A stretch of DNA of 42,634 nt from an uncultured Opitutales bacterium. Lineage in GTDB: Bacteria; Verrucomicrobiota; Verrucomicrobiia; Opitutales; Intestinicryptomonadaceae. The translations under genes and the position numbers were made by a program. Numbering within the stretch: position 1 is the first letter of the stretch; each line of letters begins with the position of its first letter. The notes under the pieces are model-generated. The model made no database searches. It was given only the letters and a program-made list of their open reading frames with translations, and was not told the DNA's origin. Below, one piece after another: positions 1 to 8,295 of the stretch. Location: contig CALXQW010000038.1 of NCBI GenBank assembly GCA_944390805.1, positions 1 to 42,634 on the forward strand. The letters are read 5' to 3'.

Positions 1-323
1 GCGTTTAGTTCTTCCCCTTCCAATCTGATTGTTTCGGAATCTACTATTGTTTTACTGAGATCAATTTTTTTTGATTTCAATAAATTGAAGAAGGAAAAAG
101 TTACCTCAATACACTGTATTTTTTCAATATTAGGGTCACATGATATTTCTTTTAGTTTGCGTAAGAAGTCCTTTGCCGGTTGATAGATTAAATACTTAGG
201 ATTAAGAGTATTTACAAAAGACGGTTCTATGTGAGACGTTATATATGTTCCACAACCATAAACGCTAACACCTTTTTTGGGTTTTTCTTTGTAGTAGCGA
301 CGGAAACAATTACCCCAACATTT
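1..323 (-). CDS. Partial ORF at window edge, unknown, no start codon visible
   Basis: A reading frame stays open on the minus strand from the stop at 324-326 to the window edge. The translation begins around KCWGNCFRRYYKEKP and includes SVYGCGTYITSHIEPSF and YLIYQPAKDFLRKLKEI, which looks like real protein rather than random AT-rich sequence. No ATG, GTG or TTG lies between the upstream stop and the conserved-looking part, so either the 5' end was lost or a frameshift separates it from the short ORF at 338-502. I do not recognise the family. The C-terminus lies outside the window. It could also be a fragment left by genome decay, like the ATPase relic at 3767-4041. Confidence 0.35.
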
Positions 324-337
324 TTATGTAATGCGTT

Positions 338-502
338 TTAATTAAATAATATATCGCCATCCAATTTCAAGTTTTGTACATTTAAAACTAAACCCGAATC
401 CTGCTTTGGTTGTATCTGCACCTGAATTTTGATAGAGTCGCTTATCTTTTTCGAATATTCTGCGGTATCAGCATAAGCGCAAATATAATAAAATACATAC
501 AA
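338..502 (-). CDS. Short ORF with signal-like N-terminus, possibly the 5' part of the preceding fragment
   Basis: A 54-residue minus-strand frame with a possible TTG start at 500-502 and stop at 338-340. It begins with a hydrophobic stretch (YVFYYICAYA) followed by DTAEYSKKISDSIKIQVQI, which resembles an exported protein whose signal peptide has lost its first residues. It ends 14 bases before the open frame that runs to the window edge. The two may be halves of one gene split by a stop and a frameshift. No ribosome binding site is evident and no family is recognised. Confidence 0.25.
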   Translation of the reverse strand: MYVFYYICAYADTAEYSKKISDSIKIQVQIQPKQDSGLVLNVQNLKLDGDILFN

Positions 503-624
503 TCCAGACTATAGCCCATTAATACGCTACTCTACAATTATTACAGTAAAATATGAAAATATTTTTTAAAAAAATTTAAAAATTTATTGATTTTTTTAAA
601 ATAATTATTAGAGAAATTAAAATC

Positions 625-912
625 ATGAATCTTCCTCGTAAATTACCGTCAAGGTGCCCTTCGTGTGATAATACGCTAAAAATAAGCGAGCTTGTCTGTA
701 AAAGTTGTGGGACTAAAGTCAGTGGTTGTTTTGATATGCCCATATTTTTACATCTCACGGCGGAGGAACAAAAATTTATCATAGATTTTGTAAAAGAAAG
801 CGGAAGTCTAAAAGAGATGTCGGCTAAACTAAAGCTCAGCTATCCAACTGTTAGAAATATCCTCGATGCTATAATTGATAAGATTTCTTCATTGGAAAGG
901 AACGTAAAATGA
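625..912 (+). CDS. DUF2089 family zinc-ribbon/HTH regulator
   Basis: A 95-residue protein with two CxxC knuckles near the N-terminus (CPSC, then CKSC), followed by the DUF2089 core: LTAEEQKFIIDFVKESGSLKEM and then LSYPTVRNILDAI, a predicted helix-turn-helix. The length is normal for the family, whose members are probable transcriptional regulators; the target here is unknown. The stop overlaps the start of the next gene (ATGA at 909-912), so the two are translationally coupled. This family is often found next to a membrane protein, as here. There is no good Shine-Dalgarno before the ATG; the upstream region is almost pure A+T. Confidence 0.85.
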   Translation: MNLPRKLPSRCPSCDNTLKISELVCKSCGTKVSGCFDMPIFLHLTAEEQKFIIDFVKESGSLKEMSAKLKLSYPTVRNILDAIIDKISSLERNVK

Positions 913-3332
913 AAAATCTATGTTTACTTTTTAATCCTTTTGTAAAGTTAAACGAGAAGATTGCGCTAATTTTAGGCATAGCAGGGATATTTGCCACAGC
1001 ATTTCTGTCATGGAAGGTAAATGGAATTTATAGTGATTTCATAAATTTTTCCGGATCGCGCGGAGTTTTACTTGAAATAAATTTGGTAATGCAGTTTGCA
1101 ATCTCGGCGTTTTCCGTTCTCTTTTTTTACATTGCCGCGCTGTTGTTTTCGCATTCCAAACCAAGGTTTATAGACGTTGCAGGCTATGTGCTTTTTGCGC
1201 AGTTGCCGCTTATGCTGACACCGTTGTTTTATCTGCCGCACGCAAGCCAAGTGCTTTTAAATCCGCCCCTGCCGATAGATTATGAATGGATTATGAGGCA
1301 CTGGAATTTTAAGTCTGCAACGCTTATGTGCTTGTCTGTAGTGCCTCTGGCTTGGTCGTGGATTTTGCTGTTTAATGCTTTGAAGGTGTCCGCCAATCTA
1401 AAAGGCTGGCGCCTATGGATAGCCTTTATTTCCGTATTTTTAGGACTCGTATTATTCATGCGTTTGCTTGTGTTTAATTTCATTATACGGGAGGATTTTT
1501 GCTTTTTACCATCCTCATTGAGACAAATAATTGTCGTTACGCCTACTGAAAAATCTACAAAGCCCACGAATCTCGGAATATGGGCAAGCACACTCGGAGA
1601 ATATGAGGCTACCTTACTGTCGGATGGTAAATCTGAAAAAATCAGTATCTCAATTGTAAACGATGGCAAACTCTCCGTAAAAGCTAGATTCCTTTCAACC
1701 CCTTCAAAGATCTTTCCAGTAGAGAATTTTAACATCAGCACAACAATAAAGGGGGCTTTAATATCTTTCGATATTCCGGAAAAGAAATCTCATTTTGAAG
1801 GGTATTTTACTGCTTCAGATGGTAGACGCTTTATCGGAATTCTGGAAAGCCCAACAGGTAAATCGGAACTTGCATTTGAGAAAAACAAACTTTTGCAATA
1901 TCAAAAGTCTGTGCGGATAAAGTTTTGCGACGGATTTGATTTTAAACGCCTTGAGTCCGAAATGCATTTTGCCAATTCCGAGATATATCTCCTTGCGGCG
2001 GAAAATTTGCCTTCAGAGATAAAGTCTATGTATACGAATAAAGACGATATGGCTTTCTCTATATGGGAGTCCGTTGGTTTGTCGGTAGATGAAAACAGTA
2101 TGGAGAAACAAGCAAATTTATCTGTGTCGCACAATTTTATGGGGATATGTAATATTTACACAAAGGCTCTTGCCGACGCCATAGCCAAAATATCTGGCTT
2201 GTGGGAAAGAGAAAAGACAGATGCAAACATAAAGGCTCTCCGGGAAAAATTAAAAAAGGAAAATATTATTGCAAAAAGGAAATCCATAATGGATAGCATT
2301 TTCAATATATGCTCTTCCGGGGAAATTAAAAGCCAAGTGAAAGATGTTCTGTATGGGAAAATAAATTTGCATCTTTTCGACTTAAATGTCCCGGATATTC
2401 TTGCGCAAAATTATCTTTCTCAATTTAATTTACAGTCTGATAAAGACTTTATTAAACTTATCGGAACAGTTGAAGACATTAATTATAATGATGGTCTCAT
2501 TCATGCTACATCAAAATTTGAAGTAATATTCTCCCTTAAAGATGGTAAAGCTATCCTATCTTATTCACCAAGGCAGATCCCATATAAGAAAAATGCTACG
2601 GACAACTCGTGGAGTTACCAAGAAGATAATGTTAATTTTGTTTATGGGCAATATAACTACAAAGATAGAGAGGGATATACTGTTTCCTTTTACGACTCCT
2701 TTTGGTATAAATTTTTCCCGAAGTTTATAATATTTCCAGATACTGGGCCAATAGATAAAATACAAACTTTATCGAAAACCCTTACATGCCCTCCACCTTA
2801 TCCTCCCGTAATCTTTATAAGAACCAATGATAAATATATATTACGCACTACAGATTTATCTAAGTGCAACCTTTCTTTTGTATATCCCAAGTGTAGTTAT
2901 ATCTCTTTAAGAATCGATTCTATTAAAAATATCCGTATAGATAATACTAACGTAACAAAAGAAAAACTCTTTGATGCACTTTCAGAAATGGCAAAGACGA
3001 ACAAAGAGCTGCCTGAAGTCTTTGTTGATGCAGGAAAAGATATTCCAAAAGAATATATTGCTGAAATATTCGATGTATTAAAGAAATGCGGATTTAAAAA
3101 AATCAGGCGTGGCGTTCGACTTCCCATACTGGAGAAAATATTGCTAAATAGCGGTAATGTCTTAGAGGAATTTGAATACTCAGAAGAAATTGGAATAAGC
3201 GGGTCGAATATAATTATACCGCGTATATTGCGCTATTCTATATATTCACCGTTGAGTCATAGTACTTGTGTTGTAAGTTTAGAATCTGCAAAAATCCTCA
3301 AAAATTTCGATTTTAATAAGTATATACAATAG
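909..3332 (+). CDS. Large membrane protein partner of DUF2089 regulator, with ExbD-like C-terminal region
   Basis: An 807-residue protein with about five membrane segments in the first 200 residues (near 20-40, 65-88, 100-118, 150-170, 180-200), then about 600 soluble residues. Residues near 225-325 resemble the small beta domain in front of some secreted serine hydrolases (G-W-x-TL...DG...FEGYFTASDGRRF...). The segment around residues 680-745 (IRIDNTNVTKEKLFDAL ... EVFVDAG ... VLKKCGFKKI) resembles the periplasmic fold of ExbD/TolR. Both domain suggestions come from reading the pattern only. No enzyme active site is visible. Coupling to the DUF2089 regulator suggests an envelope-sensing or signalling pair. 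Confidence is high that it is a gene and low for any function. Confidence 0.7.
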   Translation: MKNLCLLFNPFVKLNEKIALILGIAGIFATAFLSWKVNGIYSDFINFSGSRGVLLEINLVMQFAISAFSVLFFYIAALLFSHSKPRFIDVAGYVLFAQLPLMLTPLFYLPHASQVLLNPPLPIDYEWIMRHWNFKSATLMCLSVVPLAWSWILLFNALKVSANLKGWRLWIAFISVFLGLVLFMRLLVFNFIIREDFCFLPSSLRQIIVVTPTEKSTKPTNLGIWASTLGEYEATLLSDGKSEKISISIVNDGKLSVKARFLSTPSKIFPVENFNISTTIKGALISFDIPEKKSHFEGYFTASDGRRFIGILESPTGKSELAFEKNKLLQYQKSVRIKFCDGFDFKRLESEMHFANSEIYLLAAENLPSEIKSMYTNKDDMAFSIWESVGLSVDENSMEKQANLSVSHNFMGICNIYTKALADAIAKISGLWEREKTDANIKALREKLKKENIIAKRKSIMDSIFNICSSGEIKSQVKDVLYGKINLHLFDLNVPDILAQNYLSQFNLQSDKDFIKLIGTVEDINYNDGLIHATSKFEVIFSLKDGKAILSYSPRQIPYKKNATDNSWSYQEDNVNFVYGQYNYKDREGYTVSFYDSFWYKFFPKFIIFPDTGPIDKIQTLSKTLTCPPPYPPVIFIRTNDKYILRTTDLSKCNLSFVYPKCSYISLRIDSIKNIRIDNTNVTKEKLFDALSEMAKTNKELPEVFVDAGKDIPKEYIAEIFDVLKKCGFKKIRRGVRLPILEKILLNSGNVLEEFEYSEEIGISGSNIIIPRILRYSIYSPLSHSTCVVSLESAKILKNFDFNKYIQ

Positions 3333-3766
3333 GAACATCATATATAGACTCTAAAATGCACCATACAGCACATTTGAATACAATAGTACGAACTTACATT
3401 AAGTAACATGCGTACATAACAAATCCGTAAGTGTACATAGATAAAAGAAGCAAAACACGCTGTTTAATGCGATTACTCTCTTCTTTAATGGCAGACTTTT
3501 GGAAATTCTTAGTACTATTAATTCAATATGATTTTTTTTTGAATTTAATTGGGGTGTTTTATGATAAAATATAAAAGCGCCTATCTTATGAAAATTTTTG
3601 GGACAAATTTCCTAATGAAAGATTATTTAACACTTTTTGCAAATAATTGCGTTAAACTAAAAATCCATACTAATATACACATTGTGATTTATAGTACGAT
3701 TATAACTTTCCCCTGGTTCTGTCTTTGCAATATTTTGAGGTGCTTGTAAGCAGATATAGAGACAAT
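3333..3766. other. Intergenic region, no feature recognised
   Basis: A+T-rich sequence after the large membrane protein. A 66-codon plus-strand frame at 3549-3749 shows no family resemblance or ribosome binding site and I do not call it. No terminator hairpin with a clear T-run was found directly after the stop at 3332. Confidence 0.4.
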
Positions 3767-4041
3767 TTAAGAATGTTCTTCCCAACTACATAGCTTTTTT
3801 AGATAAGCTCTTATTGTAAGGTTGGCGAGTGTTTTTCGCGATATATATTTAGACCCTTTGCCTCCACCTTGTCGGCAGATTTTACTTCCACCTGGAATAT
3901 TTCTGAAGATATTTGTTTTACAAAATCGACTTCCGCATTTCCGATAGAATTTGTCTAATATGCGCATGAATTATTATCGAGCCTCAATTCTTGGATTACA
4001 AATTGCTCCGAGAATGGTCCTTTTTCTTTGGCTTAGAACAA
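3767..4041 (-). pseudogene. Relic of DUF4143 AAA+ ATPase, C-terminal part only
   Basis: Read on the minus strand from about 4041, the sequence gives AKEKGPFSEQFVIQELRL, then an in-frame TAG where the family has the LYYW aromatic run, then GNAEVDFVKQI and FQVEVKSADKVEAKGLNIY. This is the characteristic C-terminal nuclease-like fold of DUF4143 ATPases (G-x-F-E-x-FV-QEL ... EVDFV ... EVKS). After about 3825 homology continues in another frame (NLTIRAYLKKL, matching the family's IRTSL-type end), so at least one frameshift is present as well. The N-terminal P-loop ATPase domain is absent. The remnant fits mobile, strain-variable content in this part of the window. Confidence 0.75.
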
Positions 4042-4421
4042 ACTTCTATAAAACTCAGACATCGTATATAATTATTTGATTCTATATTATTTTCCCCTCT
4101 TTACCTTCTTAATTTCAGATCTCATTTCCCTATTTCCACGATTTTAATCACCGTGTAAGCAAATAAAATTTATACAGCAAACAACTATTTGTAGAGCTCG
4201 CTTTCAATATAATGTATTCAAATCGATATATAATATTCAATGTACCGCTAATAAATACAATCTTGAGGTATTCTTTCCATATTCAAGGGAAAATTTCCTC
4301 CATAATTTGAAATTTCTAATATTTGTTATCTCTCCCATATTCCCCGGGGAATAGAATCGTTCTATCGTTTTTACTCGACAATGAACATTCTATATTTTTT
4401 TGGGGAGGGGTAAAATTCTAT
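4042..4421. other. Intergenic region with a 14-bp perfect palindrome
   Basis: Downstream of the five-gene minus operon. ATTCCCCGGGGAAT at 4339-4352 is a perfect palindrome in otherwise A+T-rich sequence. Nothing else is recognised; no clear intrinsic terminator for the operon ending at 4422 can be drawn. Confidence 0.4.
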
Positions 4422-5042
4422 TCATTTTATAGAAGATTTCTTTGGCTTAGAAAATTTAATGTATAAGATCATAAGAAAACCACTAATGATCATTAAAATT
4501 GAAATAATTTTTAAGATACCAAACTCAATAGGAGGATTAAAATTATCTCCTATAGCTATGAATATAATTTTATCATTGGATATCCAGTCAGACTTCTTTA
4601 TGATTCTTGGTGAATAAGGCGGGTCTATAACTTGTATATTCTCTTCATCAATAACACGAACCACATTAAAATGCCCAATACTCTTTCCCTCTGGTGGAGG
4701 AGTGTACATTATAAATAAACAATTTGGATTATTATATAACTGCAATGGTCTTAATTTCAGCGTATGTGTTTCTATTTTATATTCATTCAATACTCTCTCC
4801 AAATCCGCAATACTTGACTTTAAATCTTCTTTTGGTGATAAACGCCTATAAACATCCGAATATTTGTGAGGAAATCCGTATAATGCTGACACAATATAAA
4901 CAGAATTTACTCCACATAATCTCTTTATTTCTGATGTTTCAATGTAGTTATTGGATTGAATCATATTTGCCTCTTCTCTTGTAGCGTAAGATGGAATAAC
5001 AAATATGAATATATAAGTGAAAATACTTATGATAATTCTCAT
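4422..5042 (-). CDS. Exported, membrane-anchored C39-type cysteine peptidase
   Basis: A 206-residue protein. Residues 1-20 look like a signal peptide. The C39/papain-like core has Cys43 in LCGVNSVYIV, His124 in GHFNVVRVI and Asp140 in VIDPP, the Cys-His-Asp order of family C39. A C-terminal hydrophobic segment (about 172-195) is followed by a basic tail, so the domain should sit outside the cytoplasm, anchored in the inner membrane. Classical C39 domains are fused to ABC exporters and cut leaders after Gly-Gly; this one stands alone. It is the last gene of a five-gene operon, overlapping the preceding gene by ATGA. A candidate substrate with a Gly-Gly site is encoded two genes upstream. The substrate assignment is inference. 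Confidence 0.75.
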   Translation of the reverse strand: MRIIISIFTYIFIFVIPSYATREEANMIQSNNYIETSEIKRLCGVNSVYIVSALYGFPHKYSDVYRRLSPKEDLKSSIADLERVLNEYKIETHTLKLRPLQLYNNPNCLFIMYTPPPEGKSIGHFNVVRVIDEENIQVIDPPYSPRIIKKSDWISNDKIIFIAIGDNFNPPIEFGILKIISILMIISGFLMILYIKFSKPKKSSIK

Positions 5043-6031
5043 TTATTTATGCGATCAAGTTGTTTATTTGCATCATTTAAATTTTCCTGTAGTATTTTAT
5101 TTATTATATCTTCTTTTTTCTTTATAGAAGATAAATTCGTTACAATGTAATCTTCATCTTTTGATTCATCTACAACGTGGCAACCATCTGGAAATATTAG
5201 ATTAAGTGTATTTCGATTAACATTGTTAAAAGAAAGTGTATTGGAAAGTATACGATATCTTGATTTTTTATACAAATGTCCATTCTCATCATAGAACTCC
5301 ATAACTACCAAATTTGGAAAATATTTTACTCCAAACTTTTCATATGATTGAAAAGATATTTTTCTTATTAATTGAATATCACCAAATTCTGAACTGCTAC
5401 CATAATCTTCCACTTGACATAACAAAAGAGTTTCCGCATCAATTAGGTATCCAATTTCTGGAATACTCAAATATTTCTTATTGTTTTTAGTTTCCAGACT
5501 ATATTTTAAACTTTTGTCTTCTAAAAATTTTTTCACATAGGAAAGGCTATACGAAGAGTTGTAATTATAATCCATCCATATTAATGTTGTATCCGGAATT
5601 TCCAAAAGAGAATTCTGAATAAATCCTTGAGAAACACTATCAAACTTCAGATCTTTCAGCAAGGAAAAATCCTCTTTAGAGTTTAATATCGTAGAATCAT
5701 TTCCATATCTAACGCTTGAAGTATATTTTCCCTCAAAATAAGAAGATTCTTTCTTTTCATCGAAGACATATGTATTCCCATCCTTCCGAAAAATATATTC
5801 TGATGTAATAAATTCAGAAGTATTCATTATGTAATTTATTTCACCTAAAATTTTACAATCAGATTCTGCCTTACCATCACTGATATTTATAAATTGGCGT
5901 TCTTCAATATACTTAAATGATATAGAGTTAAACTCTGGAAAGTTCTGTACAAATATTGCTTGCCATCCCGTGGGACTAGCATGAATTAAAACTGTACTAA
6001 AAAAGTAAACTATTAGTAATATATTTCTCAT
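5039..6031 (-). CDS. Exported protein of unknown function, possibly LolA/LolB-like
   Basis: A 330-residue protein with a signal peptide (hydrophobic residues 4-18, ending IHASP). The rest is beta-rich and polar, with repeated lines such as NYIMNTSEFITSEYIF and KNNKKYLSIPEIGYLIDAET, a layout reminiscent of the curved sheet of outer-membrane lipoprotein carriers. No diagnostic motif is present, so this is only a suggestion. It starts 9 bases after the Cys-rich gene and overlaps the C39 peptidase gene by four bases, so it belongs to the same transcript. A carrier or chaperone role for the secreted partner would fit the context but is not shown by sequence. Confidence 0.6.
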   Translation of the reverse strand: MRNILLIVYFFSTVLIHASPTGWQAIFVQNFPEFNSISFKYIEERQFINISDGKAESDCKILGEINYIMNTSEFITSEYIFRKDGNTYVFDEKKESSYFEGKYTSSVRYGNDSTILNSKEDFSLLKDLKFDSVSQGFIQNSLLEIPDTTLIWMDYNYNSSYSLSYVKKFLEDKSLKYSLETKNNKKYLSIPEIGYLIDAETLLLCQVEDYGSSSEFGDIQLIRKISFQSYEKFGVKYFPNLVVMEFYDENGHLYKKSRYRILSNTLSFNNVNRNTLNLIFPDGCHVVDESKDEDYIVTNLSSIKKKEDIINKILQENLNDANKQLDRINK

Positions 6032-6040
6032 AATTGCATC

Positions 6041-6481
6041 TTATTCTTTAGGATCTTCTATTTCTGGACAATTCTGACTTCCTGTACCTTGTGAATATCT
6101 AGTATATGACTTGTACACATCTCTTTTTGCCCAATATGGGTCTTTATTTACGCCATTACTCCTCGTGCAAGTATATTTTACACAATCACAACTTCCTGAT
6201 GATGTTTTTTTTGCATGTCTATTTATAGTTATGGATTTTGTAGTTATATTACTATATGAACCACACTTAACATAACTATTACCCGCATGCGAATTTGTTT
6301 CGCACTGAGGTTTTTCTGTATTAAAAGAAGAACAATATTTATCATTAGAAGAAACAGGATCTGTCCCGCATCTACTAAGTTCTCCTCCATAAATGTTAGA
6401 CGCATCTATTCTAGGAATAAACAATGAACTTAATGACATTAACATTCCAATCGTTATCAACATAATAGAAAACACCTTCAT
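6041..6481 (-). CDS. Secreted eight-cysteine protein with Gly-Gly processing site
   Basis: A 146-residue protein from the ATG at 6481, which has GAAAGG just upstream; a GTG at 6496 in the same frame is also possible and overlaps the previous stop. Residues 1-21 are hydrophobic (export signal). NIYGGELSRCG at residues 29-39 carries Gly32-Gly33, after which about 113 residues follow with eight cysteines (RCG, YCS, QCE, KCG, SCDC, YTCT, NCP). Even cysteine number and export suggest disulfide bonding. A double glycine after a hydrophobic leader, encoded beside a C39 peptidase, makes this the likely processed product of the operon. No homologous family is recognised. Structural adhesin, toxin and surface peptide are all open. 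Confidence 0.65.
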   Translation of the reverse strand: MKVFSIMLITIGMLMSLSSLFIPRIDASNIYGGELSRCGTDPVSSNDKYCSSFNTEKPQCETNSHAGNSYVKCGSYSNITTKSITINRHAKKTSSGSCDCVKYTCTRSNGVNKDPYWAKRDVYKSYTRYSQGTGSQNCPEIEDPKE

Positions 6482-6492
6482 ATTATTACCTT

Positions 6493-7869
6493 TCACTTTA
6501 TAATTGTTAGATTTTCATTGAATAATTTTGTTATTGTTTTCCCATTTTTTGTAAGAGTGGCTTCTATTTTCCCATCTTCCAAATATCTAAAAATCGTCTT
6601 ACTCCCGTCAGATTTTTCATAATAAACAATTCTATTTTGCTGCTCATAGACTTTCTTCCAGATAGGCTTCCATTTACCATCGTAATAAGTTATGCTTCGC
6701 TCGTTATCATTGCGTTTTACATTATATAAAACTTCACCATTTTTTATCTCGCGAATGATTCTGCCTTTATCATCATATAGAAAAAGATCTTCATCTATCT
6801 TTCCGTCAGAATGTTGGGTTACTATTTTGCGAGGCTTTCCATAACAGGTTGCATTCATATTCGCGTAAGTTGTGACAATATCTCCGCTATTATTCTGCCT
6901 CACAGAGATTCCATTTTCATTCCAATAAAATATATCTTCTTTTTTGCTAACATTAGATTTGCGCTTCAAATACTTATACACATCTTTCTCATCTCTATTT
7001 GTAATTGTATATTCATACGAATCAACAAGTCTTTTGTCTTTATAAAGCTTTTCTTTAAGAATAAATCCGGTATAACTTTCCCATAAATATATTTTTTCTT
7101 CGTCATTATGAGTTATAGATAGTTCATTTGTATTATTGTCTGAAAATTTATAAGAATACTTCTTTACGTCTTTTGAATCGGAAAAATCTACATATTCAGA
7201 AAGCAATTTCCCATATCCAGAAACTTCGGATAATCTAAATCTTATCGTTTGTCTTTCTCTTATAAAGTCTATATATATTGTATTATCTTTATCATATCTA
7301 AACGATAGTATAGGCTCATTCTTTACTCTTATATGCTTTAATCTACTACCTTCATATTTAAAAGATAATATTGTCCCATTTGAATATTTTATCTGATCTA
7401 ATAGGTTTCTTTTGTATGTAAGTATAACCCCGCAACTACCAGATATAGAAAAGCCGTTCGGGATTTCTTCCAATATCCAATTCTTTCGATTGGTTTCAAA
7501 TATTTTCTTATCATCATAATTTTGTTTTAGAATTATCTCTTGGCCGCTAGGCATCACAAATTTGTAAGAGTCTTTTGTGTCTTTTACAACATAGGAATCT
7601 ATCAAGCCAAACCACCAACCATAACCAAATAACTTTGATGCAATTCTCCTTTTGCTATTAAAATTTATCGATAAGTCTATTTGATTTTCTTCATCAACAT
7701 CAATATAGCCAACTGCTTCAGTAATATCCACTTCACCTTTTGCATTTATTCCATAAAATGCATGCATATTAGAAACACTCCAAGAAATACCGCACGCAAC
7801 AACATATGTATAGCAGATAAAAATTGAGATTACAATGACAGGTACTTTCATTTTTATATTCTTTCTCAT
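6493..7869 (-). CDS. Exported RHS/YD-repeat-like protein
   Basis: A 458-residue protein from the ATG at 7869. An in-frame ATG at 7878 abuts the AGGAGG sequence, which is correctly spaced (9 bases) only for the second ATG. Residues 5-25 are a signal peptide (PVIVISIFICYTYVVACG). The N-terminal third has the RHS-type opening: a short beta segment, SINFNSKRRIASKLFGYGWWFGL (conserved G-x-GW), then strands. Later, YD-like repeats appear: FRYDKDNTIYIDF, FLYDDKGRIIREIKNGEVLY, YYEKSDGSKTIFRYLEDG. It is much shorter than polymorphic RHS toxins and lacks a hyperconserved core end and toxin tip. It may be a shell or scaffold piece. It is coupled to the rhodanese gene by TAATG. Confidence 0.7.
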   Translation of the reverse strand: MRKNIKMKVPVIVISIFICYTYVVACGISWSVSNMHAFYGINAKGEVDITEAVGYIDVDEENQIDLSINFNSKRRIASKLFGYGWWFGLIDSYVVKDTKDSYKFVMPSGQEIILKQNYDDKKIFETNRKNWILEEIPNGFSISGSCGVILTYKRNLLDQIKYSNGTILSFKYEGSRLKHIRVKNEPILSFRYDKDNTIYIDFIRERQTIRFRLSEVSGYGKLLSEYVDFSDSKDVKKYSYKFSDNNTNELSITHNDEEKIYLWESYTGFILKEKLYKDKRLVDSYEYTITNRDEKDVYKYLKRKSNVSKKEDIFYWNENGISVRQNNSGDIVTTYANMNATCYGKPRKIVTQHSDGKIDEDLFLYDDKGRIIREIKNGEVLYNVKRNDNERSITYYDGKWKPIWKKVYEQQNRIVYYEKSDGSKTIFRYLEDGKIEATLTKNGKTITKLFNENLTIIK

Positions 7870-8249
7870 TACTGCCATCCTCCTTTATATGCCACAATAT
7901 TAGAGAAACCTTTGAATTGTAGTTTATGCCATAGTTTATTAGAGTCGTTACAATTTCTGTCTAAACAATAAGTTATTATCTGTTTAAGTTTACTTAAATT
8001 ATATTTCTTATTTGCCTTTTTGCAAGAAATTTCAAGATCTTCCAGAGAAAAACTTATCATATTTGAAATATGGTCGAGTTTATGAAATACGGTTGTATGC
8101 GCATCTATTATTAGCTTATCTTTTGAGTTTATAGCTGTATTTAAATTATGAAATTCAATAGAAGATAATCCTACTTTATCACTAAGTCGGGAAAGCAGTA
8201 CAATTACCAAGAAAAATTGGCAGAAATATTTATTTAATAAATTTAACAT
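7869..8249 (-). CDS. Rhodanese-like domain protein, exported or membrane-anchored
   Basis: A 126-residue protein. Residues 9-20 form a short hydrophobic N-terminal stretch. The rhodanese fold is readable: LIIDAHTTVFHKLDHI (normally V-D-x-R...GHI), ITYCLDRNCNDSNKLWHKL (active loop, Cys95 with a second Cys100) and IVAYKGGW at the end. Rhodaneses carry sulfur or act on persulfides; single-domain exported forms are common in redox operons. The usual Arg after DA is His51 here, and the chain stops right after GGW. It is the first gene of the five-gene operon. A thiol-handling role in making the Cys-rich partner is a reasonable inference. Confidence 0.8.
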   Translation of the reverse strand: MLNLLNKYFCQFFLVIVLLSRLSDKVGLSSIEFHNLNTAINSKDKLIIDAHTTVFHKLDHISNMISFSLEDLEISCKKANKKYNLSKLKQIITYCLDRNCNDSNKLWHKLQFKGFSNIVAYKGGWQ

Positions 8250-8266
8250 TTAAATAATTTTATTAG

Positions 8267-8295
8267 ATCATTTAAAATAATATTTTATTTGTCAA
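8267..8295 (-). promoter_or_regulatory. Candidate promoter of the five-gene exported-protein operon
   Basis: On the minus strand a perfect -35 box TTGACA (8290-8295) is followed after 17 bases by AATGAT (8267-8272) as a possible -10. Transcription would start near 8258, only about 10 bases before the ATG at 8249, which has no Shine-Dalgarno. The first gene may therefore be read from a nearly leaderless mRNA. The -10 is weak, so this is tentative. Confidence 0.35.
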
